Source: UBA4416 sp963422675
GTDB lineage: Bacteria; Bacteroidota; Bacteroidia; B-17B0; Aurantibacillaceae
NCBI GenBank assembly: GCA_963422675.2
Contig: CAXVYS010000024.1
Location: 496,001-560,000 of the forward strand
Reading direction: 5' to 3'
Length of the DNA: 64,000 nucleotides
Shown here in pieces: positions 41,319 through 51,156 of the stretch. The notes beneath the pieces are model-generated. The model saw only the letters and a program-made list of their open reading frames with translations. It did no database searches and had not been told where the DNA came from. Position numbers and translations under genes: made by a program. Each line of letters begins with the position of its first letter. The first letter of the stretch is position 1.

Positions 41319-43688
41319 ATGAATATTACAAAATTCAGTTGCCTGATAGGATTATTTTTTCAGATAATTTCCTTTCATCTGTCTTCACAAACTGCTACGC
41401 AAACGGTTCGCGGAACAGTAATAGATAAAGTCTCACAATCCCCTTTACCGGGAGCGGTAGTGGTAGTGGTAAATTCAACGCCATTAAATGGATGTAGCAC
41501 CGATGAAAACGGAAAATTTAAATTGAGCCAGGTACCCATTGGTAAACAAACTTTAAAGATTTCTTTTATCGGTTACAAAGAAATCTTTATGCAAAACCTT
41601 TCAGTGAATGCCGGAAAGGAATTGGTATTAACAGTTACACTCGAAGAAGATTTGAAAGCGATAGATGAAGTAGTTGTAACTGCTAAAGTGGAAAAGAATA
41701 AACCTTTAAATGAGATGTCTACTGTAAGTACCAGAGCTTTTTCGGTAGAAGAAACGCAAAAATTTGCCGCTGCTGTAAACGATCCTGCACGGATGGCCAG
41801 TTCTTTCGCGGGAGTGATTACCACAGGTGATGGCAATAATAATATTTCTATTCGTGGTAATTCTCCAGGCGGGTTACTATGGCGTATGGAAGGCGTAGAA
41901 ATTCCTAACCCAAACCATTTTGCAAATGTTGGTACATCGGGAGGCGGTATCTCTATTCTGAGTTCGCAGGTGTTAGGGAATTCTGATTTTTCTACAGGCG
42001 CTTTTGCTGCAGAATATGGTAATGCCTTGTCGGGGGTGTTTGATCTGCGGTTGCGAAAGGGAAATAATCAGAAAAGAGAATATACCTTTCAGTTGGGAGT
42101 TATGGGGGCTGATGTTTCCACAGAAGGCCCTTTCAAAAAAAATTATGACGGATCTTATTTAGTTAACTACCGTTACTCCACGTTAAATCTTTTGGGTAAA
42201 ATAGGTGTTCCTGTAGGTGATGGAAGTACTAATTTCCAGGATCTTTCATTTAATGTATCCTTACCCACTAAAAAGCTTGGAACCTTTGGTGTATTTGGTT
42301 TTGGCGGCATAAGCTCCCAAACTACCTCTGCAAAAAAAGACAGCGCTAAATGGGCAGAAGATGGGTTTACACGATTAAATACAAATTTTTATAGTAATAC
42401 AGGAGCTATAGGATTAACCAATACCAAATTATTTAAGAATCAGTCTTATCTTAAAACCGCTTTGGTTTTTTCAGGGATAAAAAACGGATATGCTGAGGAA
42501 AAAATGCAAAGCGATTTTAATACCTTAACCAAAGAAAACGATCAATACTATACTCAGAATAAAATCACGCTCTCCTCTACCTATACTAAAAAAATAAATG
42601 CCAGAAGCAGCATTCGCACAGGGTTTATTGTAAATCAACTTAGTTATAACCTTAACCAAAAAGATAAGTACGATACTACAGTTCTTATCACACGAATTAA
42701 TGTGAAAGGCAGCACACAAACTGCGCAGGCATTTTTTCAATGGAATTATAAATTAAATGAACGGCTAACTACAAACATCGGGATGCATTATTTTCAATTG
42801 TTCCTTAATAATTCTAATTCCCTGGAACCAAGGGCTTCGCTTAAATATGAGTTGAATCCAAAAAATAATGTCACGTTTGGTTACGGCTTACATAGCCAGT
42901 TGCAGCCTTTGGGTGTTTACTTTGCACAAAAACCCAACACCGACGGATCGTACACCAACCCCAATAAAACGGTTGGTTTAAGCAAAGCGCATCACCTGGT
43001 AGTAGGGTATGACTGGAGTATTAATAGTTACTCTCATATTAAAACGGAAATCTATTACCAACATTTATTTAATATCCCTGTAAGTACTGATAAAACAAGT
43101 ACCTTCTCTGTTTTAAATTCAACCGGGGGTTACACAACCGATCCTTTAAATAATAAGGGCTTTGGAAGGAACTATGGTTTGGAATTAACCTACGAACGTT
43201 TCCTGCATAATAACTTATACTATTTAGTTTCTGGTTCTTTATATGATTCCAAATACAAAGCTGCTAATGGTCAGTGGTACAATACCCAATTCAATACGAA
43301 TTATGCATTAACTATTACTGCCGGAAAAGAATGGACCTTATCTGAAAAAAGAAAGAACCGTATCATCGGTTTAAATATTAAATCGGTATATGTTGGTGGG
43401 ATGCGCTATACTCCAATTAACCTGGAAGCTTCGGTTTTAAAAGGTGAAACAGTAGAAGACAAATCAAAAACCTTTGGAAATAAAAATCCTGATTATTACC
43501 GTTTGGATATACGAATAAGTGTAAAACGCAATTACAAAAAACTCACCAGTACCTTAGCATTAGATATTCAAAATACAACTAACCGTAAAAATATCGGAGG
43601 TCAGTATTATGATAGTAATACAGGCAAAATAAAATACTGGTATCAGGCTCCTCTTATTCCTATCCTGAGTTACAGACTGGAGTTTTAA
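41319..43688 (+). CDS. TonB-dependent receptor with carboxypeptidase-regulatory-like N-terminus
   Basis: 789 aa. Signal peptide (~1-25), CarboxypepD_reg-like domain ~30-118 (VRGTVIDKVSQSPLPGAVVVV, KQTLKISFIGYKEI), TonB-box/plug region ~130-240 (AIDEVVVTAKVEK, NNISIRGNSPGGLLWRMEGVEIPNP, FAAEYGNALSGVFDLRLRKG), then a beta barrel ending SYRLEF. There is no STN domain. The substrate cannot be read from the sequence. It is probably co-transcribed with the GIN gene from the ECF-type promoter at 40506. Confidence 0.92.
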   Translation: MNITKFSCLIGLFFQIISFHLSSQTATQTVRGTVIDKVSQSPLPGAVVVVVNSTPLNGCSTDENGKFKLSQVPIGKQTLKISFIGYKEIFMQNLSVNAGKELVLTVTLEEDLKAIDEVVVTAKVEKNKPLNEMSTVSTRAFSVEETQKFAAAVNDPARMASSFAGVITTGDGNNNISIRGNSPGGLLWRMEGVEIPNPNHFANVGTSGGGISILSSQVLGNSDFSTGAFAAEYGNALSGVFDLRLRKGNNQKREYTFQLGVMGADVSTEGPFKKNYDGSYLVNYRYSTLNLLGKIGVPVGDGSTNFQDLSFNVSLPTKKLGTFGVFGFGGISSQTTSAKKDSAKWAEDGFTRLNTNFYSNTGAIGLTNTKLFKNQSYLKTALVFSGIKNGYAEEKMQSDFNTLTKENDQYYTQNKITLSSTYTKKINARSSIRTGFIVNQLSYNLNQKDKYDTTVLITRINVKGSTQTAQAFFQWNYKLNERLTTNIGMHYFQLFLNNSNSLEPRASLKYELNPKNNVTFGYGLHSQLQPLGVYFAQKPNTDGSYTNPNKTVGLSKAHHLVVGYDWSINSYSHIKTEIYYQHLFNIPVSTDKTSTFSVLNSTGGYTTDPLNNKGFGRNYGLELTYERFLHNNLYYLVSGSLYDSKYKAANGQWYNTQFNTNYALTITAGKEWTLSEKRKNRIIGLNIKSVYVGGMRYTPINLEASVLKGETVEDKSKTFGNKNPDYYRLDIRISVKRNYKKLTSTLALDIQNTTNRKNIGGQYYDSNTGKIKYWYQAPLIPILSYRLEF

Positions 43689-43744
43689 AATTAAAAACGT
43701 TGTCATTACCTGTCCCTTGAAAAGATTGACTTTTTATTACAGAT

Positions 43745-43768
43745 ATAATGCCCTGTAAAGGGCATTAT
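43745..43768 (+). terminator. Hairpin after the receptor gene
   Basis: ATAATGCCCT-GTAA-AGGGCATTAT: perfect 10-bp stem, 57 nt after the stop, with a weak T tail. Region 43689-43964 (276 nt) has no gene; besides this it holds the inverted repeat GTTTCAT...ATGAAAC (43781-43805) and an 11-bp hairpin at 43839-43863 (AAATATTCCCA/TGGGGATATTT), possibly in the mla leader. Confidence 0.65.
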
Positions 43769-43964
43769 TCTATAAAACCTGTTTCATTATTTCGTTCTAT
43801 GAAACTATGTCTCACTCTCATATGGAATTACTGGGTAAAAATATTCCCATAATGGGGATATTTCATTAAACCACTCTGTTTTATCTCGTAAAACGTTTAT
43901 GCTTATAACCCGCATCCATTGGCATTAGTTTTTGGCTACTCTATTGATTTTAACTACAATATGT

Positions 43965-44753
43965 ATGCGCACAAAAGGTCAGTATGTGATTTCTAAAAAC
44001 ATGGACGATTATTTTCTGGGTGTATCCAACGCATTTCAGTTTATTAAATTATTCTTCAGGCAATTGGTAAGCCCTCCCTTTCATATCCGTGAGGTGATTA
44101 ACCAATGTTACGAAATCGGTTTAAAAGCATTGCCCCTTATTACCTTAACCGGTTTTATTACCGGAATGGTTTTTACAAAACAATCGCGCCCTTCCTTAGA
44201 ATCTTTCGGTGCCACTTCATGGCTGCCTTCTTTAATTTCTATTGCCATTGTAAGGGCTTTGGGTTCCTTGGTAACCGCGTTGATTTGTGCCGGGAAGGTT
44301 GGTTCCAGCATTGGCGCAGAACTTGGCTCCATGAGGGTAACAGAACAAATAGATGCCATGGAAGTATCTGCCATTAATCCCTTTAAATATTTAGTTGTAA
44401 CGCGGGTATTGGCGTCTACCATAACGATTCCCGTACTTGCTTTATATTGCAGTTTTGTAGGTTTGCTTGGTGCTTATGTAAATGTGAACTCCCATGAGTC
44501 TACCGGCTTTATTATGTTCTTTGAACATGGTTTCGAAACCATTATTTTCTTAGATATATTTACATCAGTTATCAAATCCATTTGTTTTGGTTTTACCATT
44601 GGTATGGTTGGCTGTTATAAAGGGTACCACGCTACTCAGGGGACGCAAGGTGTTGGTAAAGCCGCAAACCAGGCAGTTGTATTATCTATGTTTTTAGTAT
44701 TTATAGAAGAGATTGTTATTGTACAGGTTAGTAACTGGATCCGTTATTTTTAA
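43965..44753 (+). CDS. MlaE-type ABC transporter permease
   Basis: 262 aa from the ATG at 43965 (the frame is open to a TTG at 43932). Typical MlaE landmarks: ALPLITLTGFITGMVFTKQS, GKVGSSIGAELGSMRVTEQIDAMEVSAINPFKYLVVTRV, and GFTIGMVGCYKGYHATQGTQGVGKAANQAVVLSMF. Five hydrophobic helices. The Mla system moves phospholipids between inner and outer membranes. Its stop overlaps the start of the ATPase gene by one base. Confidence 0.93.
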   Translation: MRTKGQYVISKNMDDYFLGVSNAFQFIKLFFRQLVSPPFHIREVINQCYEIGLKALPLITLTGFITGMVFTKQSRPSLESFGATSWLPSLISIAIVRALGSLVTALICAGKVGSSIGAELGSMRVTEQIDAMEVSAINPFKYLVVTRVLASTITIPVLALYCSFVGLLGAYVNVNSHESTGFIMFFEHGFETIIFLDIFTSVIKSICFGFTIGMVGCYKGYHATQGTQGVGKAANQAVVLSMFLVFIEEIVIVQVSNWIRYF

Positions 44754-45532
44754 TGATGGAAAATTTAAAAACACATATAGATCAACATGCGGAACCGGTT
44801 ATTTCTATCAGGGGTTTGTATAAATCGTTTGGAGATCTCCATGTGTTAAGGCATATCGACCTTGATGTGTTTAAAGGCGAAAATATGGTGGTACTGGGAC
44901 GTTCGGGCTCCGGCAAGTCGGTGCTTATTAAATTATTAGTAGGTCTTTTAAAACCCGATAGAGGGGATGTAAAAGTATTAGGTAAAAGCGTGGATCATTT
45001 ATCTTCAAAAGAACTTGATGAACTAAGGTTAAAAATCGGCTTTTCTTTTCAAAACAGTGCCTTGTATGATAGCATGAACGTTAGGCAAAACCTGGAGTTT
45101 CCTCTTACTATGAATTTTAAATCCCTGAGCAAAAAAGAAATCGCCACCGCCGTTGAAGAAGTTCTGGAAGCTGTAGGGTTAAAAGATAAAATGAATCGCA
45201 TGCCCTCCGATCTTTCAGGCGGACAAAAAAAACGGATCGGCATTGCCCGCACATTAATTCTCAAACCTGAGATCATGCTATATGATGAACCCACTTCGGG
45301 GCTGGATCCTATCACCAGTATTGAGATTAATGACCTGATTAATGAAGTCCAAAAAAAATATAACACTACTTCCATTATCATCACCCACGATCTTACCTGC
45401 GCCAAAGCAACCGGTACAAAAATAGCGATGCTACTCGATGGCAAATTTCATAAAATAGGCAAGTTTCATGAAGTATTTGAAGATGAAGATGCCCGTGTAC
45501 AAAGCTTTTATAACTACAATTTTATACAATAA
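44753..45532 (+). CDS. MlaF-type ABC transporter ATP-binding protein
   Basis: 259 aa. Walker A GRSGSGKS near residue 45, Q-loop GFSFQNSALYDSM, signature LSGGQKKRIGIAR near 145, Walker B IMLYDEPTSGLDP, and switch HDLTCA. It pairs with the permease upstream and the MCE-domain gene downstream. Middle gene of a three-gene mla operon. Confidence 0.94.
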   Translation: MMENLKTHIDQHAEPVISIRGLYKSFGDLHVLRHIDLDVFKGENMVVLGRSGSGKSVLIKLLVGLLKPDRGDVKVLGKSVDHLSSKELDELRLKIGFSFQNSALYDSMNVRQNLEFPLTMNFKSLSKKEIATAVEEVLEAVGLKDKMNRMPSDLSGGQKKRIGIARTLILKPEIMLYDEPTSGLDPITSIEINDLINEVQKKYNTTSIIITHDLTCAKATGTKIAMLLDGKFHKIGKFHEVFEDEDARVQSFYNYNFIQ

Positions 45533-45536
45533 TATT

Positions 45537-46499
45537 ATGAACACATCCCCAAATAAACGCGCTGTCACAGTAGGCATTTTTATATTCTTAGGCATTCTTT
45601 TCCTTGTAGCAGGGGTATTAACGATAGGAAATATCCATCAAACATTTTCTAAAAAGCTACAGGTTACTACTTTTTTTCCTGATGTGAATGGCTTGCAAAA
45701 AGGAAATAACATCTGGTTTTCCGGTGTAAAAATTGGTACGGTAAAACGGGTTGAATTTTTCGGATCATCGCAGGTAAAAGTCATTATGAATATTGACAGG
45801 GATGCTCAGCCATTTATTCGCCGGGATGCTAAAGTCAAGATCAGTACGGATGGTTTAATCGGTAATAAAATACTGGTAATTTATGGTGGCTCAGCCACCG
45901 CCAGTGCCGTTACCAGCGACGATACCCTGGGTGTAGAAAACACCATCTCTACAGAAGATATGATGACGACTTTACAGGAGAATAATAAAAACCTGCTCGA
46001 CATTACCAACGATGTTAAACTCATCAGTAAAAAACTGGCCGGTGGCACCGGTACTCTTGGTAAACTGATTAACGATGAAGAAGTGTATACCAATATTGCA
46101 AACATGACTCATTCTTTAAAAACGGCTTCCGATAAAGCGCAAATTTTAATGGCTTCGCTTTCCACGTTTAGTTCAAAGTTAAATACGAAAGGAACGCTTG
46201 CCAATAACCTTGTAACGGATACGCTCGTTTTTAAATCCTTAAAAGAAACGATTCAGGAATTGAATAAAATTTCGGATACGGCTTCCGTTTTTATTACCAA
46301 CTTAAAGCAAGCAGCCAACAACCCGAAAAGCCCTATTGGTGTGCTTTTAAAAGATGAACAAGCGGGGGCTGACCTAAAGACAACCTTAAAGAATCTGGAA
46401 AGTGGTTCTAAAAAACTGGATGAAGATCTGGAAGGTCTTAAGCACAGTTTTTTATTACGAAAATATTTCAGAAAAAAAGACAAGGAAGAAAAAAAATAA
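45537..46499 (+). CDS. MlaD/MCE-domain protein
   Basis: 320 aa from the ATG at 45537, 4 nt after the ATPase stop. One N-terminal helix (~9-31) then an MCE domain (~40-117) with FPDVNGLQKGNNIWFSGVKIGTVKRVEF and STDGLIGNKILVIYGGS, followed by a long helical C-terminus that probably assembles into the periplasmic ring and needle. It completes the MlaE-F-D lipid transporter. Confidence 0.92.
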   Translation: MNTSPNKRAVTVGIFIFLGILFLVAGVLTIGNIHQTFSKKLQVTTFFPDVNGLQKGNNIWFSGVKIGTVKRVEFFGSSQVKVIMNIDRDAQPFIRRDAKVKISTDGLIGNKILVIYGGSATASAVTSDDTLGVENTISTEDMMTTLQENNKNLLDITNDVKLISKKLAGGTGTLGKLINDEEVYTNIANMTHSLKTASDKAQILMASLSTFSSKLNTKGTLANNLVTDTLVFKSLKETIQELNKISDTASVFITNLKQAANNPKSPIGVLLKDEQAGADLKTTLKNLESGSKKLDEDLEGLKHSFLLRKYFRKKDKEEKK

Positions 46500-46542
46500 A
46501 CGAACTGACTTAATCCCGAAGATTTATAATTTCCGCGGCAAT

Positions 46543-47646
46543 CTATTTTAATTTTTCTACCAAAAATAAATACCGGTCAATAAAATGATTGAGCCATACC
46601 TCCTTAGGGTTTTGTGGAAATACTTTTTTATAATCGTCGTCGGCATATAGCACCACAGTGGTTCCTATTCTCACGTAATCACTGCTTTTATAATATTCTG
46701 GGGCTTCAAATTCGGGTAAAGCTTTCTTGACCAGTTTCGAAACCATTTTTCCTAAATATTTTTCGTAATTCCTCTGCGCTTTATTCGATGGCTTGCTCAA
46801 TTTTTTATAGATATGGCGTAGTGCAAGCCTGGCAGGAAATTTTTGTTTCTTAATCATTGCTTTAGCTCCTTTAAAAGGATTAACATCTGTAAAATCATGC
46901 TCTGTTTGAACACTGAGTGGAACTTCAGGAACCCAATCGGAAGTATTTACGGCATTAAAAGCCCAGTTACGGGTGAGCGTTTCATATTCATAAGCATAAT
47001 ATAAATTTCCCGCTTTGGGGGCAGCACTCGAATAGGTTTTAAACCTGACGTCTTCGGGGATTATATGTTCCCGTTTTAAACTCTCCAAATGTGATGTGAG
47101 TAAATAAGTAATGGCTCCTCCCTGGCTATGACCAGCGATTATAAAATTTTTAATCCCAGCTTTTTTATAACACGAATCCAGTTTCGGTAAAATATCCCGT
47201 GATAAATAAGCCGTTCCTATAAGAAATCCTATATGAACAGCCGCTTTAGGATCGTTACTAAGATTATATTTAAAATTAAATGTTTTCTCCAGCTTCAATT
47301 CTCCTTTTGCAGGAACCATGGCCGCATACATATTTGCTAACCAACTTACAGGGTTTGGATTAATATCGGTTCCCCTGATACTGATGACAGCAATGGAATC
47401 TTTACTCACCCACAGATCCCACATATTTTGCAACCCAATAGGTTGAGAGCGGTACGCAAAGGTAAATTTTTCGGGCATTGGAACCGATCTCGGTGTATTC
47501 CAGTCTTTAATGTCAATGGCTTGTAACTGAGCTATCCTAAGCATTTCCATGCATTCCCATTTATCAAACCCTTGCTTAAGTTTGTTGGTTTGCGCCGTAA
47601 TTAATTGAGTAAATAAAAGGATAACGACGGAGAGAGTATATTTCAT
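46543..47646 (-). CDS. Exported lipase (class 3 / alpha-beta hydrolase)
   Basis: 367 aa with a signal peptide (MKYTLSVVILLFTQLITAQ). The nucleophile elbow GHSQGGA has Ser174; an upstream VSKDSIAVISIRGTD strand is typical of the fungal-type lipase-3 family. Candidate acid and His lie in DWVPEVPLSVQTEHDFTDVN. Substrate lipid or ester unknown. Convergent with the mla operon and unrelated to the copper genes next to it. Confidence 0.85.
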   Translation of the reverse strand: MKYTLSVVILLFTQLITAQTNKLKQGFDKWECMEMLRIAQLQAIDIKDWNTPRSVPMPEKFTFAYRSQPIGLQNMWDLWVSKDSIAVISIRGTDINPNPVSWLANMYAAMVPAKGELKLEKTFNFKYNLSNDPKAAVHIGFLIGTAYLSRDILPKLDSCYKKAGIKNFIIAGHSQGGAITYLLTSHLESLKREHIIPEDVRFKTYSSAAPKAGNLYYAYEYETLTRNWAFNAVNTSDWVPEVPLSVQTEHDFTDVNPFKGAKAMIKKQKFPARLALRHIYKKLSKPSNKAQRNYEKYLGKMVSKLVKKALPEFEAPEYYKSSDYVRIGTTVVLYADDDYKKVFPQNPKEVWLNHFIDRYLFLVEKLK

Positions 47647-47738
47647 AAGAGTGAGTTAAGTAGTGGTTTAATAAAAGTATAACATTTCTTTTTAAAATGT
47701 TATACTTTCAACTAATTCTTCTCGGCGAATATTCTCTT

Positions 47739-49994
47739 TTAATACATAAGCGTTATACCAGCGCCAAATCCCATATCCGAATCGTAATGTGTTGAAAGGG
47801 AAATTTTTTTGGTAACAATGTATTTTAATCCTGCCATGTATTCCAAATCAGAGTTGCCCATTAACGTCATTCTTAATCGTTTGGTAAGTGGAATATCTTC
47901 GCGCATTAATTGAAATCTTAATTTACTGTCCGAGTCCAAACGAACATCTGCAACAATTAACATAGGGAGCGTATATTGTATCCCTATACAAATAACACTT
48001 CTTTTATCTTTTGTATCTATTTGGCCAAACAGATTTTTTTCAACTTCATCGCGTCCCATTTTACGATAACGCCAATCGAACCCAACGTAAGGAAACAGCC
48101 ATTGCATTTTACCGATATACCTTCCAAAGTGCGATTCTACTTCATAACCGTGCATGTCGTTATATCCGAGGCGCCATTCGGTTTGCAGTTTCCAGCGGGT
48201 GTTTTGTAACAGCATTTCCCCATCGTTACCATTACTGGCAAAATCATTGTCAATCATAAAGTGAAATTCTTTATCATCACGATAGAGCATCTTTAATGCT
48301 TTTTTCGGATTGGGAAGTTCCGGATTTGGTGGCGAATTTTCGTAACTAAAAATTCTTCCCATCCCACTCATCATATGGTATAAAATATGACAATGAAAAA
48401 ACCAATCGCCACTTTCTGTTGCGGCAAACTCAATGGTATCCGTTTCCATTGGCATAATATCCAACACGTTTTTCAAAGGAGAGTAATCTCCTTGTCCGTT
48501 AATGATCCGAAAAAAATGGCCGTGTAAATGCATGGGGTGGCGCATCATGGAATTATTATAAATTACGATTCTTACATTTTCTCCTTTTTTAATGAGGATT
48601 TTATCGGTTTCAGAAACTGTTTTATTATTAATACTCCAAACATAACGCGTCATATTTCCGGTTAATTCAAAACGCAATTCTTTTATAGGCGCCTTTGGTA
48701 ATGTTGTTTTGACAGGTGAGCGTAACATCGCATAATTCAATGTTACAATATCTGAAAGGGCATTGCTATTGTATTGATTTTCCTGATTGGTGGGGTTATG
48801 CCCGGCCTGCTTCTTAGTTTCTTTATTGCCTGTAATTTCAGGGTACATCACCACATTCATATCCATTTGCTGTAAGCTCATGTTCATTCCCATATCATCC
48901 AGATTACCGTTCATTTTCATCATGCCATTCATCATTTTCATTCCTTCAAAATACTTAAGCGGCTGCAAAGGAGTAGCTAATTGTTTTATCCCTGTTCCCA
49001 GCCAAAGCGAAGTGCTTCGGATCCTGTCTTCCGAGGTTGCCAAAAATTCGAAGGCTGTACTATCCGCCGGAATAGTCACTATTACATCATAAATTTCTGC
49101 TACGGCAATGATCATTCTATCTACGGCTACCGGTTCAACGTCCATTCCATCGCTTGCCACTACGTTCATTTTCCCGCCGGCATATTTCAACCAGAAATAC
49201 GTTGAGGAACTTCCGTTAATAATTCGTAATCTGACTTTATCTCCTGCTTTAAATTGTGTTGCCTGATCTTCTTTTTTTCCGTTGGTTAAAAACTGGTCAT
49301 AATACACATCGCTTACATCCATTGCCAGCATTCGCTTCCATTCATTTTTCAATTTCACTTTCAAGCTTTGATCGGCAATAGCATCTACATAACTTTGCAC
49401 AGCTCCTTTTTGGACCTTCGCTTTTTTAATGGCCGACCAATCATTTGCATTGTGTAATCTCCGGTGAACCTCAAATGGTTTCATGTTTGTCCAATCGCTC
49501 AACACCATCGTGTATTCCGGTATTTTTTGTTCCTCTTTTTTATGAATAATAAATGCGCCATACATTCCACTTTGTTCCTGGAGTTTGGTGTGTGAATGGT
49601 ACCAATAAGTGCCGTTTTGTACAAGAGGGAATTTATACAAATGAGTGGTCCCCGCTTTAATAGGTGCAGTAGTTAGATAGGGTACGCCATCCTGTTCGTT
49701 AGGCAAAATCAATCCATGCCAATGAATAGAGGTTTCTGTTTTCAATTCATTATGCACATAAATTTCAGCCGTATCGCCTTCTATAAAATGTAATTCGGGC
49801 ATGGGAATTTGTCCATTTACGGCATATGCTTTTATGTCTTTCCCGGCAAAATTTACGAGTGTATCCCTTACAAATAAATCATACCGCACAGCTTTTTGTG
49901 CCAAGAGTTGAGGGCCGCTCCATAAAACACATATATATAGAAAGTATTTCAAAACAGTTAAGTGTGACTGTACGAGTTTACGTTGGATCATCAT
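47739..49994 (-). CDS. Multicopper oxidase (CopA-like) with C-terminal CopB-like barrel domain
   Basis: 751 aa. Signal-like N-terminus. Copper ligands: TSIHWHGLILP, GTYWYHSHTKLQEQSGMYG, MRHPMHLHGHFFRI, and WFFHCHILYHMMSGMG. Between them is a Met-rich segment (~355-390: MKMMNGMMKMNGNLDDMGMNM split over two stretches), typical of copper-binding oxidases. The last ~175 residues (from LQTEWRLGYNDMHGYEVES) look like the beta-barrel CopB domain. CopA oxidises Cu(I) in the periplasm. Three nt downstream of the DUF3347 gene. Confidence 0.88.
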   Translation of the reverse strand: MMIQRKLVQSHLTVLKYFLYICVLWSGPQLLAQKAVRYDLFVRDTLVNFAGKDIKAYAVNGQIPMPELHFIEGDTAEIYVHNELKTETSIHWHGLILPNEQDGVPYLTTAPIKAGTTHLYKFPLVQNGTYWYHSHTKLQEQSGMYGAFIIHKKEEQKIPEYTMVLSDWTNMKPFEVHRRLHNANDWSAIKKAKVQKGAVQSYVDAIADQSLKVKLKNEWKRMLAMDVSDVYYDQFLTNGKKEDQATQFKAGDKVRLRIINGSSSTYFWLKYAGGKMNVVASDGMDVEPVAVDRMIIAVAEIYDVIVTIPADSTAFEFLATSEDRIRSTSLWLGTGIKQLATPLQPLKYFEGMKMMNGMMKMNGNLDDMGMNMSLQQMDMNVVMYPEITGNKETKKQAGHNPTNQENQYNSNALSDIVTLNYAMLRSPVKTTLPKAPIKELRFELTGNMTRYVWSINNKTVSETDKILIKKGENVRIVIYNNSMMRHPMHLHGHFFRIINGQGDYSPLKNVLDIMPMETDTIEFAATESGDWFFHCHILYHMMSGMGRIFSYENSPPNPELPNPKKALKMLYRDDKEFHFMIDNDFASNGNDGEMLLQNTRWKLQTEWRLGYNDMHGYEVESHFGRYIGKMQWLFPYVGFDWRYRKMGRDEVEKNLFGQIDTKDKRSVICIGIQYTLPMLIVADVRLDSDSKLRFQLMREDIPLTKRLRMTLMGNSDLEYMAGLKYIVTKKISLSTHYDSDMGFGAGITLMY

Positions 49995-49996
49995 TC

Positions 49997-50842
49997 TTAT
50001 TTAATGGTTTCAATGGTTTTGCCACAACTCAACATCTGCGAACCATAGTAAGGGTTTTTAATGGTCTTCTCCACGCTCAACCAGTTTGCTCCTTTACCAT
50101 CCTGATACATTGGGCAATGCTGGTAATAAATAGTCGCTTCGGGTTTAACCACTTTAGCTAATTCATATAGATTGTCTGACACAATACTAAAATGGCTTCT
50201 TTGGATTTCAATATCTTTTGCTTTAACCATAGCATCTGTTTGAGCGATTAAATCTTTATACACTTTCATCCAAACTTCGTGTTGAGAAGGTTCCAGTTTC
50301 ATCATGTCAATTTTAGTAAGAGCAGCAGATAGATCCCTCGCTTTTAAAGTCGCTGTTTTAAAATCTGTTTTTACTAAAGCCTCTTTCAATTCAAAGTAAG
50401 CATCAAATACTGTTTTAAATTGATTAACGGTTGCTTTCTCCTGCGCACCGGTTTGTGATTTTACGGTACCCGTTTCTCCCGATGCGTTGGTCATTATTTT
50501 TCTTTTTCTATCATACTGGCAACAGCCCGAAAGATTGGCGTAGGCGGCATCCGGAGCAAGAAATGTTTCGTTATCATATCCGGCCAAGGCGACGCGCTTC
50601 AACACATCTTCTTTTGTTGTTTTTGTACTATCATACGTTAAGGTTGCCAAATGGGTATCTTTATTCCAATCAATGGCTGCCACCTTTTTCACAAAAGCAG
50701 CTGTTTCAATTGCTTTTTTACACATATCGCAGTTACCATTAATGTTTACAGTAACCGTTTTTGAGTTTTTAATCTGTGCGTTAGCGCTTGTAATAATTGC
50801 CACAGAAGAAATAGCAACCATTAACTGTTTAAATGTTTTCAT
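49997..50842 (-). CDS. HMA domain + DUF3347 copper-region protein
   Basis: 281 aa. Signal peptide (~1-23), then an HMA-like domain ~27-110 with NGNCDMCKKAIETAAF and an extra C-terminal NLSGCCQYDRKR. DUF3347 covers ~140-281, with YYQHCPMYQDGKGANWLSVE and NPYYGSQMLSCG, the conserved Cys/Met/His cluster seen in proteins related to CusB partners. Probably periplasmic copper binding. The first 110 residues are homologous to the lipoprotein at 54312. Confidence 0.85.
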   Translation of the reverse strand: MKTFKQLMVAISSVAIITSANAQIKNSKTVTVNINGNCDMCKKAIETAAFVKKVAAIDWNKDTHLATLTYDSTKTTKEDVLKRVALAGYDNETFLAPDAAYANLSGCCQYDRKRKIMTNASGETGTVKSQTGAQEKATVNQFKTVFDAYFELKEALVKTDFKTATLKARDLSAALTKIDMMKLEPSQHEVWMKVYKDLIAQTDAMVKAKDIEIQRSHFSIVSDNLYELAKVVKPEATIYYQHCPMYQDGKGANWLSVEKTIKNPYYGSQMLSCGKTIETIK

Positions 50843-50853
50843 CGTTGGTGTTT

Positions 50854-51069
50854 TTATGGTTTAATCGGTTCAATTTGAAATCCCGCTTTTTTTACTGTTT
50901 CTATTACTTCCTCTACTTTCATGCTATCCGCTTCTATCGTAAGGATTTTTTCGGGTGTGTAAATATCCACTTCCCATTTTTTAATGGTTTCTGCTTCGTT
51001 TAAGAATGGCGTTACTTTGGCTAAACAGCCACTGCATTTGATATTTGTTTTAAATTTTAAAGTTTCCAT
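50854..51069 (-). CDS. HMA copper chaperone (CopZ-like)
   Basis: 71 aa, a single heavy-metal-associated domain with FKTNIKCSGCLAKVTPF carrying the CxxC. No signal peptide, so cytoplasmic; probably delivers Cu(I) to the CopA-type ATPase encoded upstream. The GAACTTTG-like box at 51090-51098 lies 20 nt before its start. Confidence 0.88.
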   Translation of the reverse strand: METLKFKTNIKCSGCLAKVTPFLNEAETIKKWEVDIYTPEKILTIEADSMKVEEVIETVKKAGFQIEPIKP

Positions 51070-51089
51070 GGTTGTTTGTTTTTGTCAGG

Positions 51090-51103
51090 ACAAAGTTCTC
51101 ACT
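51090..51103 (-). promoter_or_regulatory. ACAAAGTTCTCACT box before the HMA chaperone
   Basis: On the minus strand AGTGAGAACTTTGT. A similar AGTGTCGAACTTTGT precedes the ATPase (53604-53618) at a like distance. The GAACTTTG part may be a variant -7 box; TTTGTC-AG-GACAAA at 51081-51094 overlaps it as an inverted repeat. Confidence 0.4.
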
Positions 51104-51156
51104 CTTTTGGTCAAAACTCTTACATCATTTTTGATATAATTTGCATCATTTTTGTT

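Noticed and set aside
43839..43863. Riboswitch or attenuator in the mla leader
   Set aside because: An 11-bp hairpin is visible but no known riboswitch class or leader peptide fits; left as a hairpin only.
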